A stretch of DNA of 64,000 nt from contig NZ_AJGU01000002.1 in NCBI RefSeq assembly GCF_000260795.1, positions 174,667 through 238,666 on the forward strand, read 5' to 3'. Below, in pieces: positions 1-8,726 of the stretch. The notes below the pieces were generated by a model. The model was not told where the DNA came from. It was given only the letters and a program-made list of their open reading frames with translations, and searched no databases. Source of the DNA: Treponema sp. JC4 (GTDB lineage Bacteria > Spirochaetota > Spirochaetia > Treponematales > Treponemataceae). The position numbers and the translations under genes are program-made. Position 1 is the first letter of the stretch; each line of letters begins with the position of its first letter.

Positions 1-272
1 CCGGGACGGAGCTGAAGACCACGCTCGGCAATCATTTCTTCCATAAGTTTTTCGCGGTAAGAGCGGACTGCCTTGTAGTCAAAATTCGGGTCACCGCTGA
101 GTTCTTTCATGTATTCAGGAGCATAAGGGCGGCCAAGGGAACGGAGAGTAAGTGCCTGCTCGTCTGTAAGAGTATAGCCAAAATGCTCAAATGCCCTGGG
201 CCAGCAGATGCGGAAGTATTTTTCCGTATCTATGAGAGTGCCGTCTAAATCAAAAATTACTGCTTTAATCAT
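1..272 (-). CDS. HAD-superfamily phosphatase, C-terminus cut by the window edge
   Basis: The 90 visible residues begin [17 protein letters not shown], the DxDGT motif I of haloacid dehalogenase hydrolases with the nucleophile and general-acid aspartates; the following helical cap resembles phosphoglycolate phosphatase or beta-phosphoglucomutase types. The rest of the protein lies left of base 1. The start ATG overlaps the folD stop in a TAATG junction, so it is probably translationally coupled to folD. Substrate cannot be told from this part. Confidence 0.85.
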   Translation of the reverse strand, partial: MIKAVIFDLDGTLIDTEKYFRICWPRAFEHFGYTLTDEQALTLRSLGRPYAPEYMKELSGDPNFDYKAVRSYREKLMEEMIAERGLQLRP

Positions 273-1144
273 TACAGTCTTCTTTCGGCACTCTCAAGAG
301 TATTTTGCATAAGCATTGCAATTGTCATTGGCCCTACTCCGCCTGGAACTGGGGTGATGAAGCTTGTTTTTTCTTTCAGATCATCAAAATCGCAGTCGCC
401 TACAAGACGGAAGCCTGATTTTTTGCTTGCATCCGGAATACGGTTTACGCCTACGTCAATTACAACAGCGCCGTCTTTTACCATATCGGCGGTAAGGGTG
501 TGAGGGCGGCCGCTGGCTACAACAATGATATCTGCCTGGCGGGTAATTTCTGCCATGTTTTTAGTTCCTGTGTGGCACATTGTAACAGTGCAGTTAACGT
601 CTTTGCGGGCCAGAAGTGCTGCAACAGGCTTACCTACAATATTTGAGCGACCAATTACTACTGCGTGCTTTCCGCTGGTTTCAATTCCAGCCTTACGAAG
701 AAGTACAATTACTCCGTGCGGTGTACAAGGAAGAAAGCCCGGTCGGCCAATCAGCATATTTCCTACGTTTACAGGGTGGAAACCGTCTACATCTTTTTCC
801 GGTTTAATTGCCATAATTACTTTATCTTCATTAATATGCTTTGGAAGTGGCAGCTGAACAAGAATACCGTGAACGCTAGAGTCGGCATTAAGTTGGTCAA
901 TCAGTTTAAGAAGTTCTTCTTCAGAAGTTGATTCAGGAAGATGAACGCTGCGGTCAACCATTCCAACCTCGGCAAGAGCCTTCTGCTTACCGGTAACGTA
1001 ACTTACGCTGGCAGGATTTTCGCCAACAAGAATTACAGCAAGGCAGGGAGCAATTCCCTTTTCCTTAAGCTGGCTAACTTTTTTTGCAACATCAGCGCGA
1101 ACATCAGCAGCAACCTGTTTTCCGTCAATAATTACAGCACTCAT
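272..1144 (-). CDS. folD: Bifunctional methylenetetrahydrofolate dehydrogenase / cyclohydrolase FolD
   Basis: FolD interconverts 5,10-methylene-THF, 5,10-methenyl-THF and 10-formyl-THF in the cytoplasm, feeding purine and fMet-tRNA synthesis. At 290 residues it has the family's usual length. Visible signatures are the substrate/catalytic stretch [14 protein letters not shown] with Tyr49 and Lys53, [11 protein letters not shown], the NADP-binding loop [17 protein letters not shown], and the C-terminal [17 protein letters not shown]. It is first in a two-gene minus-strand unit with the partial HAD phosphatase and diverges from the barrel gene at 1259. Confidence 0.97.
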   Translation of the reverse strand: MSAVIIDGKQVAADVRADVAKKVSQLKEKGIAPCLAVILVGENPASVSYVTGKQKALAEVGMVDRSVHLPESTSEEELLKLIDQLNADSSVHGILVQLPLPKHINEDKVIMAIKPEKDVDGFHPVNVGNMLIGRPGFLPCTPHGVIVLLRKAGIETSGKHAVVIGRSNIVGKPVAALLARKDVNCTVTMCHTGTKNMAEITRQADIIVVASGRPHTLTADMVKDGAVVIDVGVNRIPDASKKSGFRLVGDCDFDDLKEKTSFITPVPGGVGPMTIAMLMQNTLESAERRL

Positions 1145-1258
1145 AGTAACTTTTTCTCCACAACTCTGTTTAATTGATAAATATCGCTAAAATCTATATG
1201 ATGTAGCATAGTAAAATTTTTTAAATAAAATATCCATATAAAAGTAAAAGGAAACCCT

Positions 1259-1834
1259 ATGAAACGCATTATTTCTCTACTGTTAGTTCTTTCGATTTTT
1301 GCGGGCGCTGTTTTTGCACAGGAAGACGACGGTCCTGATATCTACGAAGATGATTTTGAATACTTACAGAACGGTCCTGGTGATCAGTTTTTGAAAATAG
1401 AACTTGGAGCAATTTTCCCGCTCAATTTTGGAGACAAACTCTGGCCTGGTGTTCAGGCTACAATCGGTTACTACAGATTTTTGAACCAGTGGCTTGCTCT
1501 TGGAGGCGAAATTTCGGTTTCAAGCGAGTTCTCAATTGGTAACAAGGCTTTGTTCATGGTTCCAATCACCTTTGGTGTAATGTTCCAGCCGACAGTCAAA
1601 AAGTTTGAGTTCCCAATCTTCCTTACAATGGGTATTGCTGACCACACCTGGGCAAACGCAACCTACTTCCCTGCCTTTACAATTAAAGCAGAAGCTGGTG
1701 CCTTCTACCGTTTTACAGAAGCCTGGTCTTTTGGTTTAACAACCTTTGTAATGTGGTCTGTTGAAAAAGCCCGCGGAGATTATACTCACGGATGGTTTGA
1801 AACCGCCTCTCTTGCAGCACGCTACCACTTCTAA
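1259..1834 (+). CDS. Predicted outer-membrane beta-barrel protein, unknown function
   Basis: The 191-residue product has a clear Sec signal peptide (MKRIISLLLVLSIFAGAVFA, cleavage before QEDD), an acidic mature N-terminus, then alternating hydrophobic/polar strands rich in Gly and aromatic residues and ending in RYHF. A terminal aromatic residue is typical of barrels inserted by BamA. An AAAGGAAA ribosome site precedes the ATG by a few bases. It lies 20 bp upstream of a lipoprotein gene and is probably cotranscribed with it. No specific family was recognised. Confidence 0.7.
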   Translation: MKRIISLLLVLSIFAGAVFAQEDDGPDIYEDDFEYLQNGPGDQFLKIELGAIFPLNFGDKLWPGVQATIGYYRFLNQWLALGGEISVSSEFSIGNKALFMVPITFGVMFQPTVKKFEFPIFLTMGIADHTWANATYFPAFTIKAEAGAFYRFTEAWSFGLTTFVMWSVEKARGDYTHGWFETASLAARYHF

Positions 1835-1854
1835 TCATTTTACAGGACTTAATT

Positions 1855-3192
1855 ATGAAAAAACTTAAAAATATTTTTGGCGCACTTCTACTTGCTTCTT
1901 CCCTCTTTTTCGCAGGCTGTTACAATGCTGTTTTTTATGAAATTCACCAGGACGTAGAATCTGAAGATGCTACTGTTTCTGGAACAATAAATCAGATTAC
2001 CCGCTATACTTTGCAGGATAGCAATAAAACAGAATATCTTGTCTGCAATGCTGACGGTGGTCTCCGCTATAAGCTTGCTTCAAACCGCAGTCACGGTTCA
2101 TGGTCTACTTACGACTACCTTCCTTTCAGCCTCCACTCTTATGATTATTATGCTACAAGTCATAACGGTGAGCAGATTATTCAGGTTCTTGCTGACAAAA
2201 CTCACCTTTACCTTTTGACCTGCGTTTATTTTGATGATAATGATGAAGGTACGGTTGCTCCAAAATACGTAAAACTCTGGACTGCAGAAATTTCCGACTG
2301 GAATTCTGATCCTTCATGGAAATGCATTAATACCTCTACTTCAGAAACTGCCGGACAGATTTTTAAGGTATATAAAAACAGCAGCTCCGGATATTATTAT
2401 TCTGCCTTCTGTATTTTCAGCACAAACAGCATTAATCCAGCAAACCGCAAAGTTTATGTAAGAAGCGGAAAATATGGTGCTTACTATGCAACAAAATCAA
2501 AAATCAGCACAAGCGAAATTCAGAAACCGGTTTATTATGAAGTAGATCCAGACGCAGAAAATGGTGTAAAAGAATTAACAACAATGCCTACAACTTGGAG
2601 CGGAGGTTCTGTAACAACATCATATACAAGCATCAATGTTTGTTCTGCTGCATATTTTAATAATCAGACAAATTTCTTCACTGGGGCAGCAGCTGTAACT
2701 AATGAAAAATATACAGACATGACTTACACAGACCTTGCTTCAAACTTAACCTACACAGAACCAGATTGTGTTTACTGGGGCTCAGGTTCAACACTTTATT
2801 ACAACAATGACTTTACAGCTACATCTGCAAAAGGCTCAATCAGTGCCAGCCACAATATCAGCGCTCTTGCTGTATGTGCAGACTCAATTTTGATTGGTAT
2901 GGGTAACACTTCTGCTTACTCAAGTTCAACTTCAGGCGGAATTACCCACTCATATCTTTCAAGCGGTGTACCAACAGGAACAACAGACTTCTCAACAAAC
3001 GCTGCATCTCAGATTTCTTCAGGCTACATTGTATTCTCACTCTTGAACGCAAACCCAGCCGAAGATGAAACTGCAAGTGCCCTCTACGCTTCAATCGGCT
3101 TCTGCGGCACCGGTTCCTCAACCGCCGTTTCCTACAGCAGCGTAGGTTTGTGGTCTTACTACCCTAGCCGCGGAAACTGGAACCGCGAGTAA
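1855..3192 (+). CDS. Hypothetical lipoprotein
   Basis: The 445-residue product starts with a lipoprotein signal (basic MKKLK, hydrophobic stretch, lipobox LFFAGC with Cys22). The mature part is rich in Ser, Thr, Tyr and Asn with little charge, like many surface or periplasmic beta-rich proteins. No catalytic motif was recognised. It follows the barrel gene by 20 bp, and the pair may form an envelope unit. The annotation rests on the signal sequence only. Confidence 0.7.
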   Translation: MKKLKNIFGALLLASSLFFAGCYNAVFYEIHQDVESEDATVSGTINQITRYTLQDSNKTEYLVCNADGGLRYKLASNRSHGSWSTYDYLPFSLHSYDYYATSHNGEQIIQVLADKTHLYLLTCVYFDDNDEGTVAPKYVKLWTAEISDWNSDPSWKCINTSTSETAGQIFKVYKNSSSGYYYSAFCIFSTNSINPANRKVYVRSGKYGAYYATKSKISTSEIQKPVYYEVDPDAENGVKELTTMPTTWSGGSVTTSYTSINVCSAAYFNNQTNFFTGAAAVTNEKYTDMTYTDLASNLTYTEPDCVYWGSGSTLYYNNDFTATSAKGSISASHNISALAVCADSILIGMGNTSAYSSSTSGGITHSYLSSGVPTGTTDFSTNAASQISSGYIVFSLLNANPAEDETASALYASIGFCGTGSSTAVSYSSVGLWSYYPSRGNWNRE

Positions 3193-3229
3193 GCTGAAAG
3201 TTGTAACGAAATTTTAAACCTTGGGAAAT

Positions 3230-3385
3230 GCAAAAATCGCGGGAGGGCGCAGGCTGCGATTCAAAAACACTTTGATTGTGATGGTCGCGATAGCGACCAG
3301 TCCAATAGTTTCTTTGCCACAATCAACGTGTAGCGCGATATCGCGCGGTTTTGAATCACAGACTGCAACCGGTAGCGATTTTTGC
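3230..3385. repeat. Nested inverted-repeat element (D-type)
   Basis: An 11-bp outer stem, GCAAAAATCGC (3230-3240) with GCGATTTTTGC (3375-3385), encloses GATTCAAAA/TTTTGAATC (3258-3266, 3349-3357) and TGATTGTG/CACAATCA (3273-3280, 3318-3325). Two smaller hairpins, GGTCGC/GCGACC near 3283-3298 and the palindrome GCGCGATATCGCGC at 3333-3346, sit inside. There is no coding potential and no terminal T-run typical of a terminator. Its right arm overlaps the rarA -35 region. Confidence 0.75.
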
Positions 3386-3410
3386 GTTTTAAATCATTTT
3401 AGTTTATACT
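3382..3410 (+). promoter_or_regulatory. Candidate promoter of rarA, leaderless start
   Basis: TTGCGT (3382-3387), a 17-nt spacer and TATACT (3405-3410) lie just before the ATG at 3418. Only 7 nt separate the -10 from the start codon, so transcription would begin at or next to the ATG. No ribosome-binding site is present. Confidence 0.55.
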
Positions 3411-3417
3411 ATTTTCT

Positions 3418-6012
3418 ATGGCAGATGATTTATTTACACAGGCAAAACGTTCTACAGAGCCACTTGCGGCCCGCATGCGTCCCCGCAACCTTGACGAGTA
3501 CATCGGGCAGGACCACATAGTTGGAAAGGGTCGTCTTCTTCGCCGCGCCATTGCGGCAGACCAGCTTACATCTGTCATTTTTTACGGACCTCCGGGCAGC
3601 GGTAAAACCACCCTTGCCCGGGTAATTGCCAATCACACAAAATCAAACTTCATTACGCTCAATGCCGTTCTTACCGGCGTTGCAGACATACGCGATTCTA
3701 TCAAAAAGGCAGAGGATTTTTATAATCTTTACAGCCGCCGCACAATTCTTTTTGTAGACGAAGTTCACCGCTGGAACAAAAGCCAGCAGGATGCCCTTTT
3801 GCCATGGGTAGAAAACGGAACAATCATTTTGATTGGTGCAACTACCGAAAATCCTTTTTTTGAGGTAAACAAGGCTCTTGTAAGCCGTTCCCGCGTATTC
3901 CAGCTTAAAGCCCTTACAAAAGATGATTTAAGAAAGGCAGCAAATCAGGCGCTGAACGACACAGAACGCGGCTACGGCCACTGGAAGGTGGAGTTTGAAG
4001 ACGGCGCCCTGGAACATCTTATTGAAACCGCAAACGGAGATGCCCGCTCGCTTTTGAACGCCCTGGAACTTGCCGTTGAAACTACGCCGGAAGTATGGAA
4101 GCCATATGATGAGCCTCCGGTTCCTGCCTGGGGAAGTCAGATTTACGTTTCTAAAGAAGCCGCAGAGGAATCAATTCAGAAAAAGGTTGTCCTTTACGAC
4201 CGCGACGGCGACTACCACTACGATATTATTTCAGCCTTTATAAAATCTCTTCGAGGCCGCGACCCGGATGCAGCCGTTTACTGGCTGGCCCGCATGGTTC
4301 GTGCAGGAGAAGATCCTCATTTTATTTTCCGCCGCATGCTTATTTCTGCCTGCGAAGATACAGGTCTTGCAGATCCTATGGCAATTTCCGTAGTTGAATC
4401 CTGTGCCCAGGCTTTTGACCGCGTTGGAATGCCGGAAGGCCGCTACTTTCTGGCTCACGCAGCGCTATATCTTGCAACAGCAAAAAAATCAAACTCCAGC
4501 ATGGCCTTTTTTGATGCCCTCAGTGCCGTTGAAAAAGAAGATATTGAAGTTCCAAATCATCTTAAAGATTCTTCCCGCGATGCAGAAGGCTTTGGACACG
4601 GTGCCGGCTACCTCTACCCTCATGCTTACCGCGACCACTGGGTTGCCCAGCAGTATTTACCGGACAGCCTTGTCGGCCGAGTATTTTATACACCAAGTAC
4701 CCAGGGCTACGAAGGTCAGATTCGAGATGACGTACTTTCTCTTCGTGAGATTCAGATTGCATCAATCCTTGAAAAAGCAAACTCACCGGACGACATAAAC
4801 ATAGACGAGCTTGCAACTGCCCCGGAAGAAACAGGTTCTATAAATCTTATGCCGGAACAGGGAACCCGTTCTCCTACCGCAAAATCCTGTGCAAAATCAG
4901 AATTTGGAGAAAATCCAATCAGCCAGTGGTGGATTAACGAGCATTTTAAGAGCGGCGACGGCAAAAAGGCAGAAAACCTTACCTTCAGTCCAAAGGATGC
5001 TTCAAAGGATGTCATCTTAAACCGGGCCGACCGCTTCTGGCAGCAGCGCCTTGATTCGAACCGGGCCGAAGTGCTTCTTGGAATCCGCGACAGCATGATT
5101 TCCATGGCGGAGCTTGCCCGTCACCACCGCTCTCTTGTCTGGAATGCAGATAACGGCCTTCTTTTATGGGAAGTTGCAAGAAAAACTCCGGAAGGAGTAA
5201 CCTGCGGAGTCTGCCGCACAGAGCAGGGAAAACAGATTCTGGAACAGTATGGCCGTACACTGGGAACTCTTGACCGCCCTATATTAAAAGTCCGGGGAAA
5301 GACCATGTCTCAGGACTTTATGACCGAAAAAGATTTTTACGATGTTCTGGTTCAGTTCCAGTATAAGGGAGCTCTTTTTGACCGCCTTTTCTTTGTTGAC
5401 CCCTTTGCCTCAGAAGCTTCGATTATTGCCCTGGCAGATGGAATTAAGGGTGTCCTCACCCCACAAAAAGTTGAAGCAGATATTTTACAGAACGTCCTTT
5501 CCGAAAGCGAAACTCCAATGGTTGCCTCAGACGACGAAGTTTTTGCCTGGGAAAGCCCCCTCGCAAAAGGCTGGTCTACAATTGTCTCTCAGAAGATTCC
5601 ATGCAAGGGTCAGCACATAGGAAAATTAGTTTCCCAGCAGATTTTGACGGCAGAAACTTTGGGTTCTTTTGCCCCGATTCTTGATAAAATGGAAGAAGCT
5701 GAAGAAGAATTCTTTGGAAATACTGATAATCCTCTTTTCAGCTGGGACGGAACCTTTATTGCAAACACCTTCCGTAAGCGTGGTCTTACCGTAAAAGCCG
5801 CCACCCAGGAAGTAATAGAAAAACGCCGCATTACGCCGGACGATATAGAAAAATGGTTCAACACCGAGTCAGCCTACGGTGCCAAAATGTGCGATGCAGT
5901 CGGCACCTCCGATTTACAAAAAATCGTAAACCTGCTTCTTGCAGCATGCTCAAAAACAATTTTCAACTGGAAAAGCGAAATTACTTTCTTACGGGTTTCA
6001 GCTTCTGAATAA
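3418..6012 (+). CDS. rarA: RarA/MgsA-type AAA+ ATPase with a large C-terminal methyltransferase-like extension
   Basis: RarA proteins act at stalled replication forks. The first ~440 residues carry the family order: Walker A GPPGSGKT at 57-64, Walker B ILFVDEVHRW around 110-119, sensor stretch ATTENPFFEVN, and the C-terminal family motif YPHAYRDHWVAQQYLP. Ordinary RarA is about 430-450 residues; this product is 864. The extra ~420 residues include LVWNADNGLLLWEVARKTPE and a FDRLFFVDPF stretch, which look like a class I SAM-methyltransferase fold, but that is inference. The start is the ATG 7 nt after a -10 box. The last 18 codons recur in diverged form at 6880-6933. Confidence 0.85.
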   Translation: MADDLFTQAKRSTEPLAARMRPRNLDEYIGQDHIVGKGRLLRRAIAADQLTSVIFYGPPGSGKTTLARVIANHTKSNFITLNAVLTGVADIRDSIKKAEDFYNLYSRRTILFVDEVHRWNKSQQDALLPWVENGTIILIGATTENPFFEVNKALVSRSRVFQLKALTKDDLRKAANQALNDTERGYGHWKVEFEDGALEHLIETANGDARSLLNALELAVETTPEVWKPYDEPPVPAWGSQIYVSKEAAEESIQKKVVLYDRDGDYHYDIISAFIKSLRGRDPDAAVYWLARMVRAGEDPHFIFRRMLISACEDTGLADPMAISVVESCAQAFDRVGMPEGRYFLAHAALYLATAKKSNSSMAFFDALSAVEKEDIEVPNHLKDSSRDAEGFGHGAGYLYPHAYRDHWVAQQYLPDSLVGRVFYTPSTQGYEGQIRDDVLSLREIQIASILEKANSPDDINIDELATAPEETGSINLMPEQGTRSPTAKSCAKSEFGENPISQWWINEHFKSGDGKKAENLTFSPKDASKDVILNRADRFWQQRLDSNRAEVLLGIRDSMISMAELARHHRSLVWNADNGLLLWEVARKTPEGVTCGVCRTEQGKQILEQYGRTLGTLDRPILKVRGKTMSQDFMTEKDFYDVLVQFQYKGALFDRLFFVDPFASEASIIALADGIKGVLTPQKVEADILQNVLSESETPMVASDDEVFAWESPLAKGWSTIVSQKIPCKGQHIGKLVSQQILTAETLGSFAPILDKMEEAEEEFFGNTDNPLFSWDGTFIANTFRKRGLTVKAATQEVIEKRRITPDDIEKWFNTESAYGAKMCDAVGTSDLQKIVNLLLAACSKTIFNWKSEITFLRVSASE

Positions 6013-6076
6013 CTTTTATTAAGAATTTCAAAATATCATCTGAATAACTTCTTAAATATATCTTAGGATTTTCGAA

Positions 6077-6104
6077 TTGCTTCCTTCTCTTTTCTTTGTA
6101 TAGT
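6077..6104 (+). promoter_or_regulatory. Candidate promoter of the 6143 barrel gene
   Basis: TTGCTT (6077-6082), a 16-nt spacer and TATAGT (6099-6104). A conventional leader follows, with a strong AAAAGGAG ribosome site before the ATG at 6143. Confidence 0.45.
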
Positions 6105-6142
6105 TAATATATAACTCATCTAAAAAAAAGGAGAAATAAAAG

Positions 6143-6796
6143 ATGAAAAAAGTATTATCACTTATGGCTGTTGCAATTACATCTGTAACAATGATGTTTG
6201 CAAATGTGGAAATCAATTTACGTGTTTTTGGAGATTTTCCGACTTTCAAAGGCTCTGAAAAATTTTTAACAACCACATATGACACAAAAACAAGTTTCGT
6301 TGACATTGGACTTGAATTGGAAACAAACTTCTGGATTATTCATCCATGGCTTTTAGACATTGGTGTAAACACAGCACTTGATTTCGGAGGCGGTGTTTAT
6401 CAGAGCAAAATTGCAGATGTAACAAATACAGAAGGACAGGCAACAATAGGCTTTTCTATAGCACCTGCTGTTCAGATAAATTTTGCTGAGCACCATTCTG
6501 CATTTTTTGCACCAGGCTTTAGATTTCCTGCAAGTGTAACAAAAATTGGTGGATATGGCGAAGAAAGTGAAAATACAAAATTTATCACATATCCAGAATT
6601 CACTCTGGATTTTGGTTATAAACTTTGGGCTGGAAATCATTTTGGATTCAATATCGGATACGAATTAGGTCTGCCACTTGGTTTCAAAGTTAATAACTCA
6701 GAATATAAATGGGATTCTATGTACTCTAACAAAATTTATCTTGGATTCTGTACAAATATAGGCAAACGCTACACCGGCACAGAATTTGACGAATAA
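6143..6796 (+). CDS. Predicted outer-membrane beta-barrel protein, paralogue of the 7877 gene
   Basis: The 217-residue product has a Sec signal peptide ending around MMFA before NVEINLRVFG. The mature sequence alternates hydrophobic and polar residues and shares its layout with the 7877 product: ELETNFWIIHPWLLDIGV against EVQGQFWLVKNSIFDFGL, then FSIAPAVQINFAEHHSAFF against ASLAPAIQLTFAHMHSIAV. It has its own promoter, ribosome site and terminator. It sits between the true rarA 3' end and a duplicated rarA tail, so it may have entered as a unit. Function unknown; a small porin or adhesin is possible. Confidence 0.7.
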   Translation: MKKVLSLMAVAITSVTMMFANVEINLRVFGDFPTFKGSEKFLTTTYDTKTSFVDIGLELETNFWIIHPWLLDIGVNTALDFGGGVYQSKIADVTNTEGQATIGFSIAPAVQINFAEHHSAFFAPGFRFPASVTKIGGYGEESENTKFITYPEFTLDFGYKLWAGNHFGFNIGYELGLPLGFKVNNSEYKWDSMYSNKIYLGFCTNIGKRYTGTEFDE

Positions 6797-6827
6797 TTTT
6801 ATTAAATTAATTTAAAAGAATGTTTTA

Positions 6828-6859
6828 GCCGTCATTTATCACAAGTGACGGCTTTTTTT
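6828..6859 (+). terminator. Rho-independent terminator of the 6143 gene
   Basis: GCCGTCA (6828-6834) pairs with TGACGGC (6846-6852), followed by seven T. Confidence 0.85.
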
Positions 6860-6879
6860 ATCAAAAAAAAAAATATATG

Positions 6880-6933
6880 ATTTTCAACTGGAAGAGTGAA
6901 ATTACTTTCCTGAGGATTTCTGCGGAAAACTAA
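6880..6933 (+). pseudogene. Relic copy of the rarA 3' end (last 17 codons plus stop)
   Basis: These 54 bases translate as IFNWKSEITFLRISAEN and a stop. The real rarA end at 5959-6012 reads IFNWKSEITFLRVSASE and a stop. By eye, 41 of 54 bases and 14 of 17 residues agree, and most differences are third-position or conservative, so this is a diverged coding tail rather than a fresh duplication. Its stop overlaps the esterase stop tail-to-tail. No start codon or upstream homology is present. Confidence 0.8.
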
Positions 6934-7832
6934 TTTTTCTTCAAAAATTCCGCTTCGTCATCATTGCAGAGGCGGCCGGCTGGCAGGCGGAGGTTCAGGT
7001 GGAAAACGTGAACTGCCCAGTCATCGGAAGGCTGTCCGTAAACGTGGTATTCTGATTTTACACCACGGGACAAAAAGACTTCGTGCAGGGGCTTTGCCTG
7101 AGCATAAAGAAAATCATTCGGGGCAGTCATTACGAATACCGGAGGAAAGCTTGAAGTGATATATTTCTGAACATCAAGACGCTCAATATTTTTCTTTATT
7201 TTACGGTTAGAACCAAGGTATGAAACTAAAATCGGTTTTGCACCTTCATCAGTTTTTCCGTCCTTAACAAGAATACACAAAGCACTGTTCAGACAGACTG
7301 CACGCGGAATAAAAGACGGTACTTCAAAATCCTTTGCAAAAAGTCTTGCGTAATCAGGATTTGAAAGAATAGTCGTGTAGTTCAAGGCAAGCTGGCCGCC
7401 CGCACTGTCACCAACAATATAGATACGCTCGCGGTCAAAATTAAACTCTTCACAATTCGTCAAAACCCATTTTGTAACGTTATTGATATCCACAAGAGGG
7501 GCTGGATAGAGATTTTCCGGACAAAGGCGGTAATTAAAAACGACTACTGCAAAGCCCCGTTCCGCCATATCAGCCGAATAAAGTCCGTAAAGCTCTTTAT
7601 CACCATAGAAAAAGCCGCCGCCGTGAATATTTATGATTACAGGAAGCTTTCCTTCTGCATTTTTAGGAGTGTAAACACAAAGAAGATTATCTTTTCCGTG
7701 AGAACCGTAAGAAATATTATCACAGATATTTACTTTATCAGAAATTGTAAGGCCGGCATCGCGTTTTGCATCACCTTCAGCCCACTGTCTGCGTATTTTG
7801 TTTGCTATTATTTTATGAATTGGGTTTGTCAT
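6930..7832 (-). CDS. Alpha/beta hydrolase, HSL-family esterase
   Basis: The 300-residue protein carries the hormone-sensitive-lipase family oxyanion motif HGGG (70-73) and nucleophile elbow GDSAGG (141-146, Ser143). A plausible acid residue is in APNDFLY and a catalytic His in VHVFHLN near the C-terminus. It probably hydrolyses short-chain acyl or acetyl esters in the cytoplasm, since no signal peptide follows the chosen start. An ATG 19 codons upstream exists, but the hydrophobic stretch it adds overlaps the divergent 7877 promoter region, so the start at 7832 is preferred. It is flanked by two barrel-protein paralogues. Confidence 0.85.
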   Translation of the reverse strand: MTNPIHKIIANKIRRQWAEGDAKRDAGLTISDKVNICDNISYGSHGKDNLLCVYTPKNAEGKLPVIINIHGGGFFYGDKELYGLYSADMAERGFAVVVFNYRLCPENLYPAPLVDINNVTKWVLTNCEEFNFDRERIYIVGDSAGGQLALNYTTILSNPDYARLFAKDFEVPSFIPRAVCLNSALCILVKDGKTDEGAKPILVSYLGSNRKIKKNIERLDVQKYITSSFPPVFVMTAPNDFLYAQAKPLHEVFLSRGVKSEYHVYGQPSDDWAVHVFHLNLRLPAGRLCNDDEAEFLKKN

Positions 7833-7876
7833 AATATTAATTATGGATGCAAAATTTGATATAATCAATAAAAGAT

Positions 7877-8536
7877 ATGAAGAAATCATTTTTATTTATT
7901 GCAATACTAACATTCTGCTCTGCAATGTCTTTTGCAAGCATTGAATTAAGCCCAAGATTATTCGGCCAGGCTTTATTTACAAAATATGAAACAACGGGAT
8001 ACAGCGAAGATTTTACAGTCACAGATTTTGGAGCAGAAGTTCAGGGACAATTCTGGCTGGTAAAGAACAGTATCTTTGACTTTGGTCTTTTTGCAGGAAT
8101 AGATTTAGGAGCAGGCCTGTTTAAAATTGACTCTGTAGAAAATGACCAGTATCTGGATTGGAGTAGCGGACAATTTATAACTTCGGTTTCAACAAGTGAG
8201 CAATACGCACAATTCACTTTAGGAGCCTCTCTTGCGCCCGCAATTCAACTTACCTTTGCACATATGCATTCTATTGCAGTATCAGCAGGCTTCAGAGCTG
8301 CTTACACAAGAATGGCAGTTTCTAAAAACGAAACCTCATCAACAATTTCCTTCTTTGTTCCGGAATTTTCTGCAGAAGCCGCTTACAAATTATGGCTTTG
8401 GGAAAATCTGTCGCTTACAGCAGGATATAAATATGTTCTTCCCCTCAGTATCTTAAAATCTGATGGTAAAATCTCTTTTGATACGGCAAGCGGGCACAGA
8501 ATATTCGCAGGAATAAGCTGGAGAGTTTTAAATTAG
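7877..8536 (+). CDS. Predicted outer-membrane beta-barrel protein, paralogue of the 6143 gene
   Basis: The 219-residue product has a signal peptide MKKSFLFIAILTFCSAMSFA before SIELSPRLFG, a central LGAGLF segment, repeated amphipathic strands and a C-terminal GISWRVLN. The match to the 6143 product runs along most of its length but is diverged, so this is an old duplication or separate acquisition. TATAAT at 7860-7865 is 11 nt before the ATG and no strong ribosome site is visible. It is followed directly by the ilvB leader region. Confidence 0.68.
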   Translation: MKKSFLFIAILTFCSAMSFASIELSPRLFGQALFTKYETTGYSEDFTVTDFGAEVQGQFWLVKNSIFDFGLFAGIDLGAGLFKIDSVENDQYLDWSSGQFITSVSTSEQYAQFTLGASLAPAIQLTFAHMHSIAVSAGFRAAYTRMAVSKNETSSTISFFVPEFSAEAAYKLWLWENLSLTAGYKYVLPLSILKSDGKISFDTASGHRIFAGISWRVLN

Positions 8537-8543
8537 TCTAATC

Positions 8544-8572
8544 TTGACTTTCCGCATGATTTTTGGCAAAAT
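8544..8572 (+). promoter_or_regulatory. Candidate promoter of the ilvB leader transcript
   Basis: TTGACT (8544-8549), a 17-nt spacer and CAAAAT (8567-8572, four of six matches to the consensus -10). The leader-peptide ATG is 10 nt further on, so the transcript would have almost no 5' untranslated region. Confidence 0.45.
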
Positions 8573-8582
8573 ACGCTTAATT

Positions 8583-8642
8583 ATGAACGCAAAACTTCTA
8601 GTCACAGTCGTAACAGTCCTCGTCCTTAAGGTTTTCAGATAA
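8583..8642 (+). CDS. ilvB leader peptide (attenuation peptide)
   Basis: A 19-codon reading frame, MNAKLLVTVVTVLVLKVFR then TAA. Ten of its residues are branched-chain amino acids: six Val and four Leu, with none Ile. It lies upstream of a terminator hairpin and ilvB, the classical arrangement in which ribosome speed through Leu/Val codons reports charged tRNA levels. It has no independent function as a protein. There is no ribosome site, so initiation is probably leaderless or nearly so. Confidence 0.85.
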   Translation: MNAKLLVTVVTVLVLKVFR

Positions 8643-8726
8643 ACCGGAAGATTTGTTATATAGTGATTAGAAAAACATAAACACTGATATAAGAAAAGGC
8701 TTTCCGGTAAAAGGAAAGCCTTTTTT
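8643..8726 (+). promoter_or_regulatory. Transcription attenuator of ilvB: terminator with competing antiterminator
   Basis: The terminator pairs AAGGCTTTCC (8696-8705) with GGAAAGCC (8712-8719), followed by a T-run. The bases directly after the leader stop, ACCGGAA (8643-8649), are the exact complement of TTCCGGT (8702-8708), which includes half of the terminator stem. A ribosome finishing at the stop would cover 8643-8649 and allow termination. A ribosome stalled earlier at Leu/Val codons would free it, form the antiterminator and let transcription reach ilvB. Confidence 0.85.
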
